From CAVSJO01 sp963728445 (GTDB lineage: Bacteria > Gemmatimonadota > Gemmatimonadetes > Longimicrobiales > RSA9), in contig CAVSJO010000004.1 in assembly GCA_963728445.1 (NCBI GenBank), positions 434,001 through 498,000 on the forward strand: a DNA stretch of 64,000 bases, read 5' to 3'. The translations under genes and the position numbers were made by a program. The notes under the pieces were generated by a model. It was not told where the DNA came from, did no database searches, and saw only the letters and a list, made by a program, of their open reading frames with translations. This document shows positions 24,577 through 33,282 of this stretch, in pieces (position 1 is the first letter of the stretch; every line of letters begins with the position of its first letter).

Positions 24577-25575
24577 TCAGTCGCCCACCACGATGACCGC
24601 GGCGCCCTCCACCGCGCCGGATCGCAGCGCCTCCAGGGCATCGTTCGCGGACCGGAGGGGGAACGACGTGACCCGGCTGCGGACCGGCACTTCCGGCGCG
24701 ATGCGGAGGAAGTCCAGGCCGTCCTGGCGCGTCAGGTTGGCCACGGAGCGGACCACTCGCTCGCCCCAGAGGATCTCGTAGGGGAATGACGGGATGTCAC
24801 TCATGTGGATGCCGCCGCAGACGACGACGCCGCCGCGACGCACCGCCCGCAGCGCCGCGGGCACGAGCGCCCCGACGGGCGCGAAGATCAGCGCCGCGTC
24901 CAGCTCCTCCGGCGGCGCCTCGTCCGAGCCCCCCGCCCATTCCGCCCCCACCGAGCGCGCGAACGCCTGCCCCGCGTCGTCGCCCGGGCGAGTGAACGCG
25001 AACACGCGCCGGCCCTCGTGCACCGCCACCTGGGCGAGGATGTGGGCGGCCGCACCGAAGCCGTAGAGCCCCAGACACTCCGCCTCCCCGGCCATTCGGT
25101 ACGAGCGATAGCCGATCAGCCCCGCACAGAGCAGCGGCGCCGCCTCGAGGTCCGGATACCCGTCCGGAATGGGCAGGCAGTAGCGGGCATCGGCCACGCA
25201 CTCGTCCGCGAAGCCGCCGTCGATGTCGTAGCCGGTGAAGCGGCCGTTCTCGCACAGGTTCTCCCGTCCCGACCGGCAGTACCGACACGTGCCGTCCGTC
25301 CAGCCGAGCCACGGCACGCCCACCCGATCGCCCGGGGCGAAATCGAACCGCTCCCGCGCCCGATCACCGCACTCCACCACCTCTGCCACGATCTGGTGCC
25401 CGAGCACGAGCGGCAGCTTCGGCTCCGTCAGCTCGCCGTCCACGATGTGCAGGTCGGTCCGGCACACGCCGCAGGCCCGGACCCGCAGTCGAAGCGAGTC
25501 GGGGCCGAGCTCCGGAGCCGGCAGCTCCCGCAGCGTGAGCGGCTCACCCGCACGGTCCAGCACCATGGCACGCAT
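24577..25575 (-). CDS. Zinc-dependent alcohol dehydrogenase (AdhP/AdhA-like)
   Basis: This is a medium-chain NAD(P)-dependent dehydrogenase of 332 residues. Catalytic zinc ligands are in ACGVCRTDLH and GHQIVAEV (the usual GHE reads GHQ). Part of the structural-zinc loop is visible as TCRYCRSGRENLC. The coenzyme domain has LGLYGFGAAAH in place of the standard GxGxxG. LLCAGLIGYRSYR is typical of the AdhA-type clade acting on primary alcohols and aldehydes. It is divergent from the peptidase gene and 221 bases from the cytochrome gene, so it is probably a single transcription unit. Confidence 0.9.
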   Translation of the reverse strand: MRAMVLDRAGEPLTLRELPAPELGPDSLRLRVRACGVCRTDLHIVDGELTEPKLPLVLGHQIVAEVVECGDRARERFDFAPGDRVGVPWLGWTDGTCRYCRSGRENLCENGRFTGYDIDGGFADECVADARYCLPIPDGYPDLEAAPLLCAGLIGYRSYRMAGEAECLGLYGFGAAAHILAQVAVHEGRRVFAFTRPGDDAGQAFARSVGAEWAGGSDEAPPEELDAALIFAPVGALVPAALRAVRRGGVVVCGGIHMSDIPSFPYEILWGERVVRSVANLTRQDGLDFLRIAPEVPVRSRVTSFPLRSANDALEALRSGAVEGAAVIVVGD

Positions 25576-25725
25576 GGCCCATGATGGGTCGGGTGCGACG
25601 TCGCGTGCAACGATTGCATGCCTCGGTGCCGCCGACGTCCACCTGCAGGCGACCGGATCTCGCCACGTCGCCTGGCAGGACCTATCTTCACCGCCCGGTT
25701 CGCTTCGATCGGAAAAGGAGATTCC

Positions 25726-28215
25726 GTGCCCCTCTCAGTGGCCCACCGTTCCCGGCTCGCGAGGATCGCGGCTGTCACGGCCGTCGTCGCCTTCGCCCCG
25801 GCCGTGAGCGCGCAGTCCAACGCCGAGCTCGTGATGGGCGGGGCCTACGCCCGGTCCCACGACTACGACCTCGTCCATCAACGTATCGAGCTCCGGGACT
25901 TCGACTGGGACTCCACCTCCTTCGAGGGACGCGTGGCGACCACGGTGATCGCCCGTCGGCCGGACCTGGACTCCCTGATCCTCGACGCCGGCGAGCTCCT
26001 CGGCATTCGTTCCGTCACCGCCCAGGGCGGCACCGCCCTGCGCACGAGCCGGCACGGCGACACCCTCGTCGTGCACCTGCCGCGGCCCGCCGCCTTCGGG
26101 GACACCGTCTCCTTCTCCATCGACTATCACGGAAGAGTCCGCAACGGGCGCGGGCTCACGTTCATCCAGCCGGAGGGACGGACGCACCGACCGCAGCAGA
26201 TCTGGAGCCAGGGGGAGGCCACGAACAATCACCTGTGGTTCCCCACCTACGACGCGCCAAACGACAAGGCGAGCTGGGAAGTACTGGCCACGGTGCCGGC
26301 GGACTTCACGGCCGTCTCCAACGGCTCTCTCGTGCAGGACCACGATAACGGGGACGGCACCCACACCGTTCACTGGAGCGAGGAGAAGCCGAGCGCCACG
26401 TACCTCGCCTCCCTCGTCGTCGCGCCCCTCGTGAAGGTCCACGACGAGTGGAAGGGGCGGCCCATCGACTACTACGTCTACCGCGAGGATGAACCCCGCG
26501 CCCGCCGCCTTTTCAGCGTCACGCCCGACATGATCCAGACCTACACGGACCTGACCGGCGTCGACTACCCCTGGGCCAAGTACGCCCAGACGACCGTGGC
26601 CGACTTCTTCGGGGGCATGGAGAACGTCAGCGCCACCACGCTCGTCGACTGGCTGCCCGACCCGGCGGCCTATGCCGACCGCCCCTGGTACCAGTGGATC
26701 CTCATCCCCCACGAACTCGCTCACCAGTGGTTCGGCGACTTCGTGACGACGGAGGACTGGGCGGATATCTGGCTCAACGAGGGGTTCGCCGAGTTCATGC
26801 CCGGTCAGTACTGGCGCGTGCGCAACGGTGAGATGACCGCCGAGGACTACTACCTGGACGAGTACGCCCAGTACGTCGCCGCCGACCAGCGCCGGCGCAT
26901 GCCCATCGCCGCCCTCGGCTCGAACGTCATCTACCCGAAGGGCGCGCTCGTCCTCGAGATGCTCCACGACTACCTGGGCGACGACGCCTTCTGGGCCGGC
27001 GTCCACCGCTACCTCGTCGACCACGCCTTCGGCACCGCCACGACCGACGACCTGCGTCAGGCCTTTCTCGACGCCACCGGCCAGAACCTCGACTGGTTCT
27101 TTTCCGAGTGGCTTTACGGCGCGGGCCACCCCCGGTTCCTCGTGACGACGACGTACGATCCCGCAGCGCAGCGGCTGACCATCGTCGCCGAGCAGACGCA
27201 GAAGGACTCCCTCGAGGCGAGCGCCGAGGGGCTGCGCTACACCACCGCCGAGGTCTTCCGGATGCCCGTGACCGTGCGCGTCGCCACCGCCGCCGGCGAC
27301 GTCCGCACCCGGGACTGGATCGACCAGCGCGTCGACACCATCACCGTGGACGGCGTGACGTCCGAGCCTCGCTTCATCGTCTTCGACGAGGGCAACCACG
27401 TCCTCAAGGAGATGACCTTCCGGCAGCCGACCTCCCGCCTGGCCGCGCAGCTCACCGGCGATCCGGACCTCTGGGACCGCGACTGGGTCATCGACCGCCT
27501 CGCCGAGCGCACCGATGACGACGACGCACGCGACGCGCTCATCCAGGCCGCCACCTCCGCCGACTACTTCCTCACCCGCGCCGAGGCGGCCTCCGCCCTC
27601 GCCGGATTCGGGGACGGAAAGACCCGCGCCGCCCTCGCCCGCGACGTCGCCTCCGATACTTCCGCCCAGGTCCGCGCCGCCGCCATCGAGGCCCTCGGCC
27701 GGATCGGCGGCCACGACGCCGCCCGCGCCGCCGGCGACGCCTTTCGCACCGACTCCAGCTACCAGGTCCGCGCCGCCGCCCTGATCGCCATCGCCCGCAG
27801 CGACTCGGCCAACGCCGCCGCCGACATCCGGACGGCCCTCGAGTCGAGCTCCTATCGGAACGTCGTCCGGGACGCCGCCCTCAGCGCCATCGCCCTCACC
27901 CGGGACGTCTCGTTCCTCGACGATCTGGAGGGCATGATGGGCGAGGACCTCAGCGTCAGCCTGGCCCTCGGCAGCCTCGCCCACGCCGGCAGCACCCGCG
28001 CCCTGGACGTTCTGCTGAACGCCCTCGACGACGATCGCGCCTACGTGCGCCGCTGGGCCCTCACCTCCATCGCCAATCGACTCTCCACCGCCATCGCCGT
28101 CGCCCGCCTCAAGTCCGTCGCCGCAGACCTCAAGTACGAGGACACGAAGCGCGCCGTGGACGCCGTCGTCCGGCAGCTCCAGTCCCGGCGCATCCCGCCG
28201 GGCGGCGCCGGCTAG
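25726..28215 (+). CDS. Secreted M1-family aminopeptidase with HEAT-like C-terminal repeats
   Basis: The 829-residue product has a signal peptide (cleavage near SAQ30). The M1 domain carries the exopeptidase motif GGMEN (296-300), zinc motif HELAH (329-333) and third ligand Glu352 in NEGFAEF. After the catalytic part, residues about 590-820 form alpha-helical repeats (ARDVASDTSAQVRAAAIEAL and similar) of HEAT/PBS-lyase type. The GTG start at 25726 lies five bases after GGAAAAGGAG. It should trim N-terminal residues from peptides in the periplasm. A GC hairpin follows the stop. Confidence 0.93.
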   Translation: MPLSVAHRSRLARIAAVTAVVAFAPAVSAQSNAELVMGGAYARSHDYDLVHQRIELRDFDWDSTSFEGRVATTVIARRPDLDSLILDAGELLGIRSVTAQGGTALRTSRHGDTLVVHLPRPAAFGDTVSFSIDYHGRVRNGRGLTFIQPEGRTHRPQQIWSQGEATNNHLWFPTYDAPNDKASWEVLATVPADFTAVSNGSLVQDHDNGDGTHTVHWSEEKPSATYLASLVVAPLVKVHDEWKGRPIDYYVYREDEPRARRLFSVTPDMIQTYTDLTGVDYPWAKYAQTTVADFFGGMENVSATTLVDWLPDPAAYADRPWYQWILIPHELAHQWFGDFVTTEDWADIWLNEGFAEFMPGQYWRVRNGEMTAEDYYLDEYAQYVAADQRRRMPIAALGSNVIYPKGALVLEMLHDYLGDDAFWAGVHRYLVDHAFGTATTDDLRQAFLDATGQNLDWFFSEWLYGAGHPRFLVTTTYDPAAQRLTIVAEQTQKDSLEASAEGLRYTTAEVFRMPVTVRVATAAGDVRTRDWIDQRVDTITVDGVTSEPRFIVFDEGNHVLKEMTFRQPTSRLAAQLTGDPDLWDRDWVIDRLAERTDDDDARDALIQAATSADYFLTRAEAASALAGFGDGKTRAALARDVASDTSAQVRAAAIEALGRIGGHDAARAAGDAFRTDSSYQVRAAALIAIARSDSANAAADIRTALESSSYRNVVRDAALSAIALTRDVSFLDDLEGMMGEDLSVSLALGSLAHAGSTRALDVLLNALDDDRAYVRRWALTSIANRLSTAIAVARLKSVAADLKYEDTKRAVDAVVRQLQSRRIPPGGAG

Positions 28216-28216
28216 A

Positions 28217-28238
28217 CGGGCGGGGGCACCGCCGCCCG
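28217..28238 (+). terminator. GC hairpin after the aminopeptidase gene
   Basis: CGGGCGG and CCGCCCG pair across an eight-base loop just after the stop codon, followed by GCCCTCTT. The U-run is weak, so termination is likely but not certain. Confidence 0.4.
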
Positions 28239-28244
28239 GCCCTC

Positions 28245-28273
28245 TTGACCCGTCCTGGGCACGGGGCTATATT
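28245..28273 (+). promoter_or_regulatory. Promoter of the thioredoxin gene
   Basis: TTGACC (28245-28250) and TATATT (28268-28273) are separated by exactly 17 bases, a strong housekeeping-type promoter. The thioredoxin start lies 78 bases downstream. Confidence 0.8.
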
Positions 28274-28290
28274 ATTGGTCAGTCATATAG
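28267..28290. promoter_or_regulatory. Inverted repeat overlapping the thioredoxin promoter -10
   Basis: CTATAT (28267-28272) and ATATAG (28285-28290) form an inverted repeat with a 12-base spacer. It covers the -10 box and the expected transcription start, the position expected for a repressor site. The regulator is unknown. Confidence 0.4.
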
Positions 28291-28351
28291 TAAGAGAAGG
28301 CCGCACACGGGCGAGGCCGCGGGCGGCTTCATGTCCATACGGGAGAGCGCA

Positions 28352-28690
28352 ATGAGCAACGCCGTGCATCACACGACCGACGCCACGTTCGAGGCCGACG
28401 TCGAGAAGAGCGAGGGACTGACCATCGTCGACTTCTGGGCACCGTGGTGCGGCCCGTGCCGCATCATTGCGCCCGTGCTGGACGAGCTGGCGACCGAATA
28501 CGACGGGCGCGTGAAGTTCGTGAAGGTGAACGTGGACGAGAACCCGGAGACGTCGGCGGCGTACGGGATCCGCTCGATCCCGACGCTGGGTTTCTTCCGG
28601 GACGGGGAGCCGGCGTTCGGCGTCGCGGGCGCGGTGCCGAAGTCCATGCTGAAGGACAAGATCGAGGAGCTTCTGACGGCTGCCGCATAG
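28352..28690 (+). CDS. trxA: Thioredoxin
   Basis: The 112-residue cytoplasmic disulfide reductase has the active site WCGPC within VDFWAPWCGPCRI, the cis-Pro in SIPTLGFF, and the usual VNVDENP strand. The ATG at 28352 follows GGGAGAG by four bases; an ATG seven codons upstream has no comparable ribosome site. It has its own promoter and ends in a strong terminator, so it forms a single-gene unit. Confidence 0.96.
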   Translation: MSNAVHHTTDATFEADVEKSEGLTIVDFWAPWCGPCRIIAPVLDELATEYDGRVKFVKVNVDENPETSAAYGIRSIPTLGFFRDGEPAFGVAGAVPKSMLKDKIEELLTAAA

Positions 28691-28716
28691 CAGCCCCTGG
28701 TGGCGGCGGGGAGCAG

Positions 28717-28760
28717 GCGCGGGAGGACGACGTCGCACGTCGTCCTCCCGCGCGTTATTC
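28717..28760 (+). terminator. Strong intrinsic terminator after thioredoxin
   Basis: A perfect 17-bp stem (28717-28733 with 28737-28753) closes on a three-base CGC loop and is followed by GTTATTCTT. The next gene starts only 8 bases later. Confidence 0.85.
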
Positions 28761-28767
28761 TTCCTGC

Positions 28768-29133
28768 ATGCGATTCCTCCTTCGACTGCTGGTCACGGCG
28801 GCCGCCCTCTGGGTGACGGTGGCCGTGGTGCCCGGCATCCGCTACGAGGGCGGCGTCCTCGGGCTGCTGGCGGTGGCGCTGGTCTTCGGCGCCGTGAACG
28901 CCGTGATCCGACCGCTGCTCGTGATCCTCACCTGTCCTCTCGTGGTGCTGACCCTCGGCATCTTCCTCCTCATCCTGAACGGGCTGATGCTGTGGCTGAC
29001 GAGCGCCTTCTCGTCCGCCCTCGGCCTGCAGTTCTACGTCGACGGAGTGATCCCCGCCGTGATCGGCGCCCTGGTCGTCTCCCTCGTGAGCGCCGCGCTG
29101 AACATCTTCGTGAAGGACGGCAACGAGGACTGA
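28768..29133 (+). CDS. Small four-helix membrane protein of the phage-holin IV / DUF360-like family
   Basis: The 121-residue product is almost all membrane: helices near 2-22, 30-50, 54-80 and 90-115. Motifs NAVIRPLLVILTCPLVVLTLGIFLLILN match the widespread family called mycobacterial 4-TMS phage holin superfamily IV. Members are ordinary chromosomal proteins and there is no phage context here. Function is not established. It starts just inside the downstream arm of the thioredoxin terminator region, so expression may depend on read-through or an unseen promoter. Confidence 0.85.
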   Translation: MRFLLRLLVTAAALWVTVAVVPGIRYEGGVLGLLAVALVFGAVNAVIRPLLVILTCPLVVLTLGIFLLILNGLMLWLTSAFSSALGLQFYVDGVIPAVIGALVVSLVSAALNIFVKDGNED

Positions 29134-29163
29134 GCCGGTACGGGATCGATCCGGCTCCATGGG

Positions 29164-29192
29164 TTGACCCCTCACCGTCCCTGGGCTAGGTT
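29164..29192 (+). promoter_or_regulatory. Promoter of the tRNA gene
   Basis: TTGACC (29164-29169) and TAGGTT (29187-29192) are 17 bases apart, about 68 bases upstream of the mature tRNA. The architecture equals that of the thioredoxin and rex promoters. Confidence 0.75.
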
Positions 29193-29259
29193 TTTCCGTC
29201 TCCGGACCGGCCGGCCCAGCGCTCCGCGCCAATGGCCCGCGCCGGTCCGATCGACGTCC

Positions 29260-29333
29260 GGCAGGGTAGCTCAGCTGGTAAGAGCGCACGACTCATAATC
29301 GTGAGGTCGAGGGTTCGAGTCCCTCCCCTGCTA
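29260..29333 (+). tRNA. tRNA-Met (CAT), elongator type
   Basis: A full cloverleaf is visible. The acceptor arm is 29260-29266 with 29326-29332 (first pair G-U). The D stem is GCTC/GAGC, the anticodon stem CACGA/TCGTG, and the loop CTCATAA has anticodon CAT at 29294-29296. The T arm is GAGGG/CCCTC with TTCGAGT. The discriminator is A29333 and CCA is not encoded. The body resembles elongator tRNA-Met; a lysidine-modified tRNA-Ile2 cannot be fully excluded from sequence. Confidence 0.93.
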
Positions 29334-29860
29334 CTCTGTAAAGCGAAGCCCCGGCGCCATTCGGCGGCCGGGGCTTTCTCGTGTCCGGGGGGCGGGGGCC
29401 GCTCTGCCTGCGAGCGACCGTCGGGAAACGGCGGGCGGCGGGCGGGTTGAACGCACGCGGGCGGGCGAAATGTGGCGGTCGTCGCCGCCGAAAGGACACT
29501 TGCCACGATCCAGCGTCCCTGCGGACACAATCCGCCCACGCGCCGGCGGCAGTTGGCTCGCGCTCGTCACGTTTCGCGCAATTGGCGCAACTAACGTGAT
29601 ACTCGAGTCGCTCCCCCGACCGAATGCGACGTTCGACCCCTCCCCTCGCCTCGGCACCCGGCCCCGGGGCCCCGACACCTGCGTGGCCCGCCCCGACGCC
29701 CGGATGGCCCGCCCGATGCCTGCCAAGCCCCCCCCGCATGGCCCGTCCTGTGCCTGCCCGAGTCCCCCGGGCCGCCACCGGGGCCTCACCCTGCCCTTGC
29801 GCGATCCGCCGGCCGGCCACCGTATTCTGCATTCGACTCCCCCGACCGGAGAATCCTTCG
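29334..29860. other. Non-coding interval after the tRNA
   Basis: These 527 bases show no credible gene. They hold the tRNA terminator (29347-29379), and a CCG/GCC-rich stretch with an imperfect 21-base direct repeat (29704-29724 and 29738-29758, beginning ATGGCCCG). The last 40 bases contain the ribosome site of the next gene. No promoter was found with confidence. Confidence 0.6.
29347..29379 (+). terminator. Intrinsic terminator after tRNA-Met
   Basis: AGCCCCGG pairs with CCGGGGCT, with a further CGCC/GGCG inner stem around an ATTC loop, followed by TTCTC. It begins 14 bases after the tRNA end. Confidence 0.75.
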
Positions 29861-30640
29861 ATGCGATGCTGCCGAACCGGCTCCGCCCTCGCAGCCTCCT
29901 CGCTGGCTGTGCTGGTGCTCGGACTCATCGGGCTCCTCGCCGCAGGCCTCCCCTCCCCCGCCGCGGGACAGCAGGGTGAGCCGCCGACGAACCTGATGGT
30001 CCTGCCGACCGACATCACGCATGACTCGCTGATCACGGTGATGCGGAGCTTCGCGCTGGGACTGGGCGTTCGCTGCGAGTACTGTCACGTACCGGAGGAG
30101 CCGGGCAGCCGCGAGCTGGCGTTTGCGCGGGACGACGATCCCGACAAGCGAAAGGCGCGCGTGATGCTGCGCATGGTGATGATGATCAACGATTCGATCC
30201 TGCCGTCCCTTCCGGGCCGGGACACGCCCGGAGTGGACGTGAGCTGCGTCACGTGCCATCACGGACTGCCCAGGCCGATGCAGATGCAGGACGTGCTGGC
30301 GGAGGCGACGAAGTCCGCGGGCGCCGATTCCGCGGCTTCGGCGTGGCGGAACCTGAAGGAGCGGTACTACGGAAGCGGGTCGTACGATTTCGGGGTGCGC
30401 CCGGTCCTGGAAGCGGCACGCACCCTCCAGCGCGAAGAGCAGCCGGACGGCGCCGAGCGGCTGCTCCTGTTCGCGACGGACCAGTTCCCGAAGGAGCCCG
30501 GGCCGTGGCTGGAGCTCGGCGGCGTACGTGAGGCGAAGGGAGACACCACGGGCGCCGTTGCGGCCTACCGGAAAGCCCTCGAGATCGACCCGGACAATCG
30601 GCAGGCCAAGGAGCGCCTCGGAAAGCTCACGGGCGGCTGA
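29861..30640 (+). CDS. Diheme c-type cytochrome (photosynthetic reaction-centre cytochrome-like) with TPR-like tail
   Basis: The 259-residue product has a signal peptide (hydrophobic about 10-35, ending SPAAGQQ) and two CXXCH motifs, Cys72-His76 (CEYCH) and Cys129-His133 (CVTCH). A Met-rich helix (VMLRMVMMIND) between them could supply axial Met ligands, as in the reaction-centre cytochrome subunit family (half the usual four hemes). No reaction-centre genes are near. The C-terminal third is TPR-like (WLELGGVREAKGDTTGAVAAYRKALEIDPDN). It is probably a periplasmic electron carrier or scaffold; the partner is unknown. Confidence 0.85.
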   Translation: MRCCRTGSALAASSLAVLVLGLIGLLAAGLPSPAAGQQGEPPTNLMVLPTDITHDSLITVMRSFALGLGVRCEYCHVPEEPGSRELAFARDDDPDKRKARVMLRMVMMINDSILPSLPGRDTPGVDVSCVTCHHGLPRPMQMQDVLAEATKSAGADSAASAWRNLKERYYGSGSYDFGVRPVLEAARTLQREEQPDGAERLLLFATDQFPKEPGPWLELGGVREAKGDTTGAVAAYRKALEIDPDNRQAKERLGKLTGG

Positions 30641-31640
30641 GCGGGGACGCCGCGGGACCGCCACGCGCGTCTGCCCGCTCTTCCATGGAGGCGTAGGCGG
30701 CCTCGACCAGGCGCAGGTCGCGGGCGGCCATGTCCAGCGTCATGAAGGGCTCCCTCCCCTGCCGCAGCGCGGCGAGGAAGTCGCCGAACATCGCGCGGTA
30801 GCCGGCGATGTCCCGGAAACCCGGGAATGAGAACGATTTGCGCCGCCTTCCGAAGACGCTCACGGCCACCCCGTTGGACTCGAAGGCCAGCGTGCCCTCG
30901 GTGCCGTAGATGCGCGAGAGGCGCAACCCCTTGAGGGGCGACGGCTGGTCCCAGGAGAAGAAGAGGCTGCCGACGGCGCCATCGTCGTAGTCGAGGACGA
31001 GGAGCGCGCTCCTCTCCGCTCCCGGACCTCCGCCCCCCGGCCGCCACGCCGAGACGCCGTGGACGTCCATCCCGAGGGACGCCATGAAGCTGAGCCAGTG
31101 GATGCCGCCCTCGAAGAGCGCTCCGCCGCCGGCGAGGGCGGGATCGTCCCGCCAGTCGCCTGTCGTCTGCTCCTTCAGCGCGTTGACGTAGAGCATGCGA
31201 GGCCGGCCGATGGCGCCGTCCCGAAGCAGCTCTCGCAGGCGGGCGGCGAGGGGCTTGTAAACGTAGTTCTCAGCGACCATGACGCGCCGGCCGGCTGCCT
31301 CGGCCGCGGAGCGTACGCGGGCGACGTCGCCGGAGCGAAGGAACGCGGGCTTCTCGACCCACACGTGCTTGCCTGCCTCCAGAGCCGCGAGCGTCTGCTC
31401 GAGGTGGAGGTGCGGCGGCGTGACGACGAAGGCGACGTCGACGGCGGGATCCGCCAGGCCCTCCTCGTAGGAGCCGTACGCCCTCGAACCTCCGTGACGC
31501 TCTCGCCACGCCTCGGCCCGGACCGCGTCACGACTCGCATAACGGAGCCCCACCCCGTCCATGCGCCCGAGTGTCCGCGAGTGCATGCGCGCTGCCTGGC
31601 CGCACCCGAGGAACGCGATCTCCAGCCGCTGGTCCGTCAT
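30627..31640 (-). CDS. Gfo/Idh/MocA-family oxidoreductase
   Basis: The 337-residue product has an N-terminal Rossmann fold (IAFLGCGQAARMH). The family catalytic EKP motif is in GKHVWVEKPAF, and a substrate domain begins near residue 120 with YVYKPLAARLRELL and GGGALFEGGIHWLS. Such enzymes oxidise or epimerise sugars and related polyols with NAD(P). The ATG at 31640 lies one base after the stop of the GMC oxidoreductase gene, so the two are probably co-transcribed. The substrate cannot be told. Confidence 0.9.
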   Translation of the reverse strand: MTDQRLEIAFLGCGQAARMHSRTLGRMDGVGLRYASRDAVRAEAWRERHGGSRAYGSYEEGLADPAVDVAFVVTPPHLHLEQTLAALEAGKHVWVEKPAFLRSGDVARVRSAAEAAGRRVMVAENYVYKPLAARLRELLRDGAIGRPRMLYVNALKEQTTGDWRDDPALAGGGALFEGGIHWLSFMASLGMDVHGVSAWRPGGGGPGAERSALLVLDYDDGAVGSLFFSWDQPSPLKGLRLSRIYGTEGTLAFESNGVAVSVFGRRRKSFSFPGFRDIAGYRAMFGDFLAALRQGREPFMTLDMAARDLRLVEAAYASMEERADARGGPAASPLSRP

Positions 31641-31641
31641 G

Positions 31642-33282
31642 TCATGCCTCCCGCACGATGCCGTCGGCGATGCGCAGCGCGTTCGCCGCAATGGTGAGGG
31701 ACGGGTTGAGGCCGGACGAGCGCGGCATCGCGCTGCCGTCCGTGACCCACAGGCCCGGCACGCCACGGAAGCGGCCGTCCGGGTCGAGGGCCGAGCAGTC
31801 CGGGTCATCCCCCATGCGCACGGTTCCGCACGCGTGGGAGAACGTGTCGATGGTGTGGCGGTAGCACGCGACGGCGCCGGCCTCCTTCAGAATGGCCTTC
31901 GCCCGGCGCATGAGAAAGCGCCGCGCCGCCCGGTCTCGTTCGGTGTGCCGGTGGACGATGCGAGCCCGGGGCAGTCCGTGGGCGTCCGTCTCGTCCGCGA
32001 GCTCGACGCGATTCTCCCGGATCGGCTGGTCCTCGGCGATGCAGAGCAGCCCCGTCAGGTGCCGGAGCGCGCCCCCGAGGCGATGGCCGAGCCAGCCGGG
32101 GAGGTGGACCTCCGCGTAGGCCGGCGCCGGGGTGGGCACCTGCTGGACGTTGCCGAGCTTGCCCGCAGGCGCACCCGCCTCCCGTGCGCCGAAGTAGAGG
32201 TCGTTGAAGCCCACCTGCTTGTGGTGGTCGTCGGCGCCGTCCAGGCGCCGGAAGACGCCGTACACGCTGCCGTTGCAGTGCCGCATGAGGTAGCGGCCCA
32301 CGACGGCGCCGCCGGGGCCCGCCTCGCCGAGGCCCGAGGCGAGGAGCAGCACGGGAGTGGCCACGGCGCCGGCGGCCACCACCACGACCGGAGCCCGGAA
32401 GTCCAGCGACTCGCCCGTCCGCAGGTCCACCGCCTCCACGCCGCTGACGACACCGCCCGTCAGCCTCAGCCGCCGGACCGCCGTTCCCGTTCGAAGATCG
32501 AGCCCGTCCCGTACCAGCGGCGCGAGGACGGACGAGGCGAGGTCGTTCTTGGCGCCGATGGCGCAGGGGAAGCCATCGCACGTGGCGCACCCGACGCAGG
32601 CGCTCCGGTCCTCCGCGGCGCCGTGGTTGATGGCAAGGGGGAGGCGAAACGGCACGTGTCCGAGCCGCCTCCCCGCGTCCGCGATGCGTCGGGCCACCGT
32701 CGCCAGCTCGCGCCCCGGCGTCTCCGGGTAGCCGTGCGTGCCCGGCGGGTCCAGCGGGTCCCGGCCCGGACCGGGCCCGCCGTCGCCCATGGCGGCGACG
32801 CCGATGATCCGCTCCGCCCGGCGATACCACGGCTCCATGGCAGGATAGCGGATCGGCCATCGGGCCACGGTCTCGGGACCGATGTGCGGGTCCCAGGCGA
32901 AGTCCTCCGGGCGGAAGCGCAGCGAGACGCCGCCGTAGAAGACGGAGGGGCCGCCGACACAGTGGAACGAACCGGCCTGACCGGGCCGCTTCCGGCCCCG
33001 GTCGATCTGGTGGCAGCGGACGAAGTGTGGGGTCGCTTCGCCGAGGCCCTCCGCGCCCCAGTTCCATGGGCCCCGCTCGACCCACTCTCCGCGCTCGAGC
33101 AGCAGCACGCGCATGCCCGCTCGGTGCAGCGTCCAGGCGGCCATCGTGCCGCCGAAGCCGCTTCCCACCACGATGGCGTCGTGCGTCCCCCGGGACCGCC
33201 GGCTCGCCGGCACGTGGCGGGGGCGGTGCGCGGATACGGGCGACGTCGCCCGTCTCGCCGCCGGCTCACGCCGGCTGCTCAT
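31642..33282 (-). CDS. GMC-family FAD oxidoreductase
   Basis: The 546-residue product has the FAD-binding loop VVGSGFGGTMAAW near residue 40 and ends with the GMC C-terminal pattern (HACGTVRMGDDP, GLWVTDGSAMPRSSGLNPSLTIAANALRIAD) including the catalytic His and Asn region. CVGCATCDGFPCAIGAKND near residue 228 is a four-cysteine stretch seen in the choline/cholesterol-oxidase-like branch. The basic N-terminus could act as an export signal but is not clearly Tat. It overlaps the flippase-like gene by 17 bases. Partner and substrate are unknown. Confidence 0.9.
   Translation of the reverse strand: MSSRREPAARRATSPVSAHRPRHVPASRRSRGTHDAIVVGSGFGGTMAAWTLHRAGMRVLLLERGEWVERGPWNWGAEGLGEATPHFVRCHQIDRGRKRPGQAGSFHCVGGPSVFYGGVSLRFRPEDFAWDPHIGPETVARWPIRYPAMEPWYRRAERIIGVAAMGDGGPGPGRDPLDPPGTHGYPETPGRELATVARRIADAGRRLGHVPFRLPLAINHGAAEDRSACVGCATCDGFPCAIGAKNDLASSVLAPLVRDGLDLRTGTAVRRLRLTGGVVSGVEAVDLRTGESLDFRAPVVVVAAGAVATPVLLLASGLGEAGPGGAVVGRYLMRHCNGSVYGVFRRLDGADDHHKQVGFNDLYFGAREAGAPAGKLGNVQQVPTPAPAYAEVHLPGWLGHRLGGALRHLTGLLCIAEDQPIRENRVELADETDAHGLPRARIVHRHTERDRAARRFLMRRAKAILKEAGAVACYRHTIDTFSHACGTVRMGDDPDCSALDPDGRFRGVPGLWVTDGSAMPRSSGLNPSLTIAANALRIADGIVREA

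Noticed and set aside
28768..29133. Phage holin and hence prophage
   Set aside because: The family name is historical; no other phage gene, integrase or attachment site is near, although a tRNA is adjacent.
29260..29860. tRNA-Met as integration site of a genomic island
   Set aside because: No direct repeat of the tRNA 3' end is seen downstream and no integrase gene is present.
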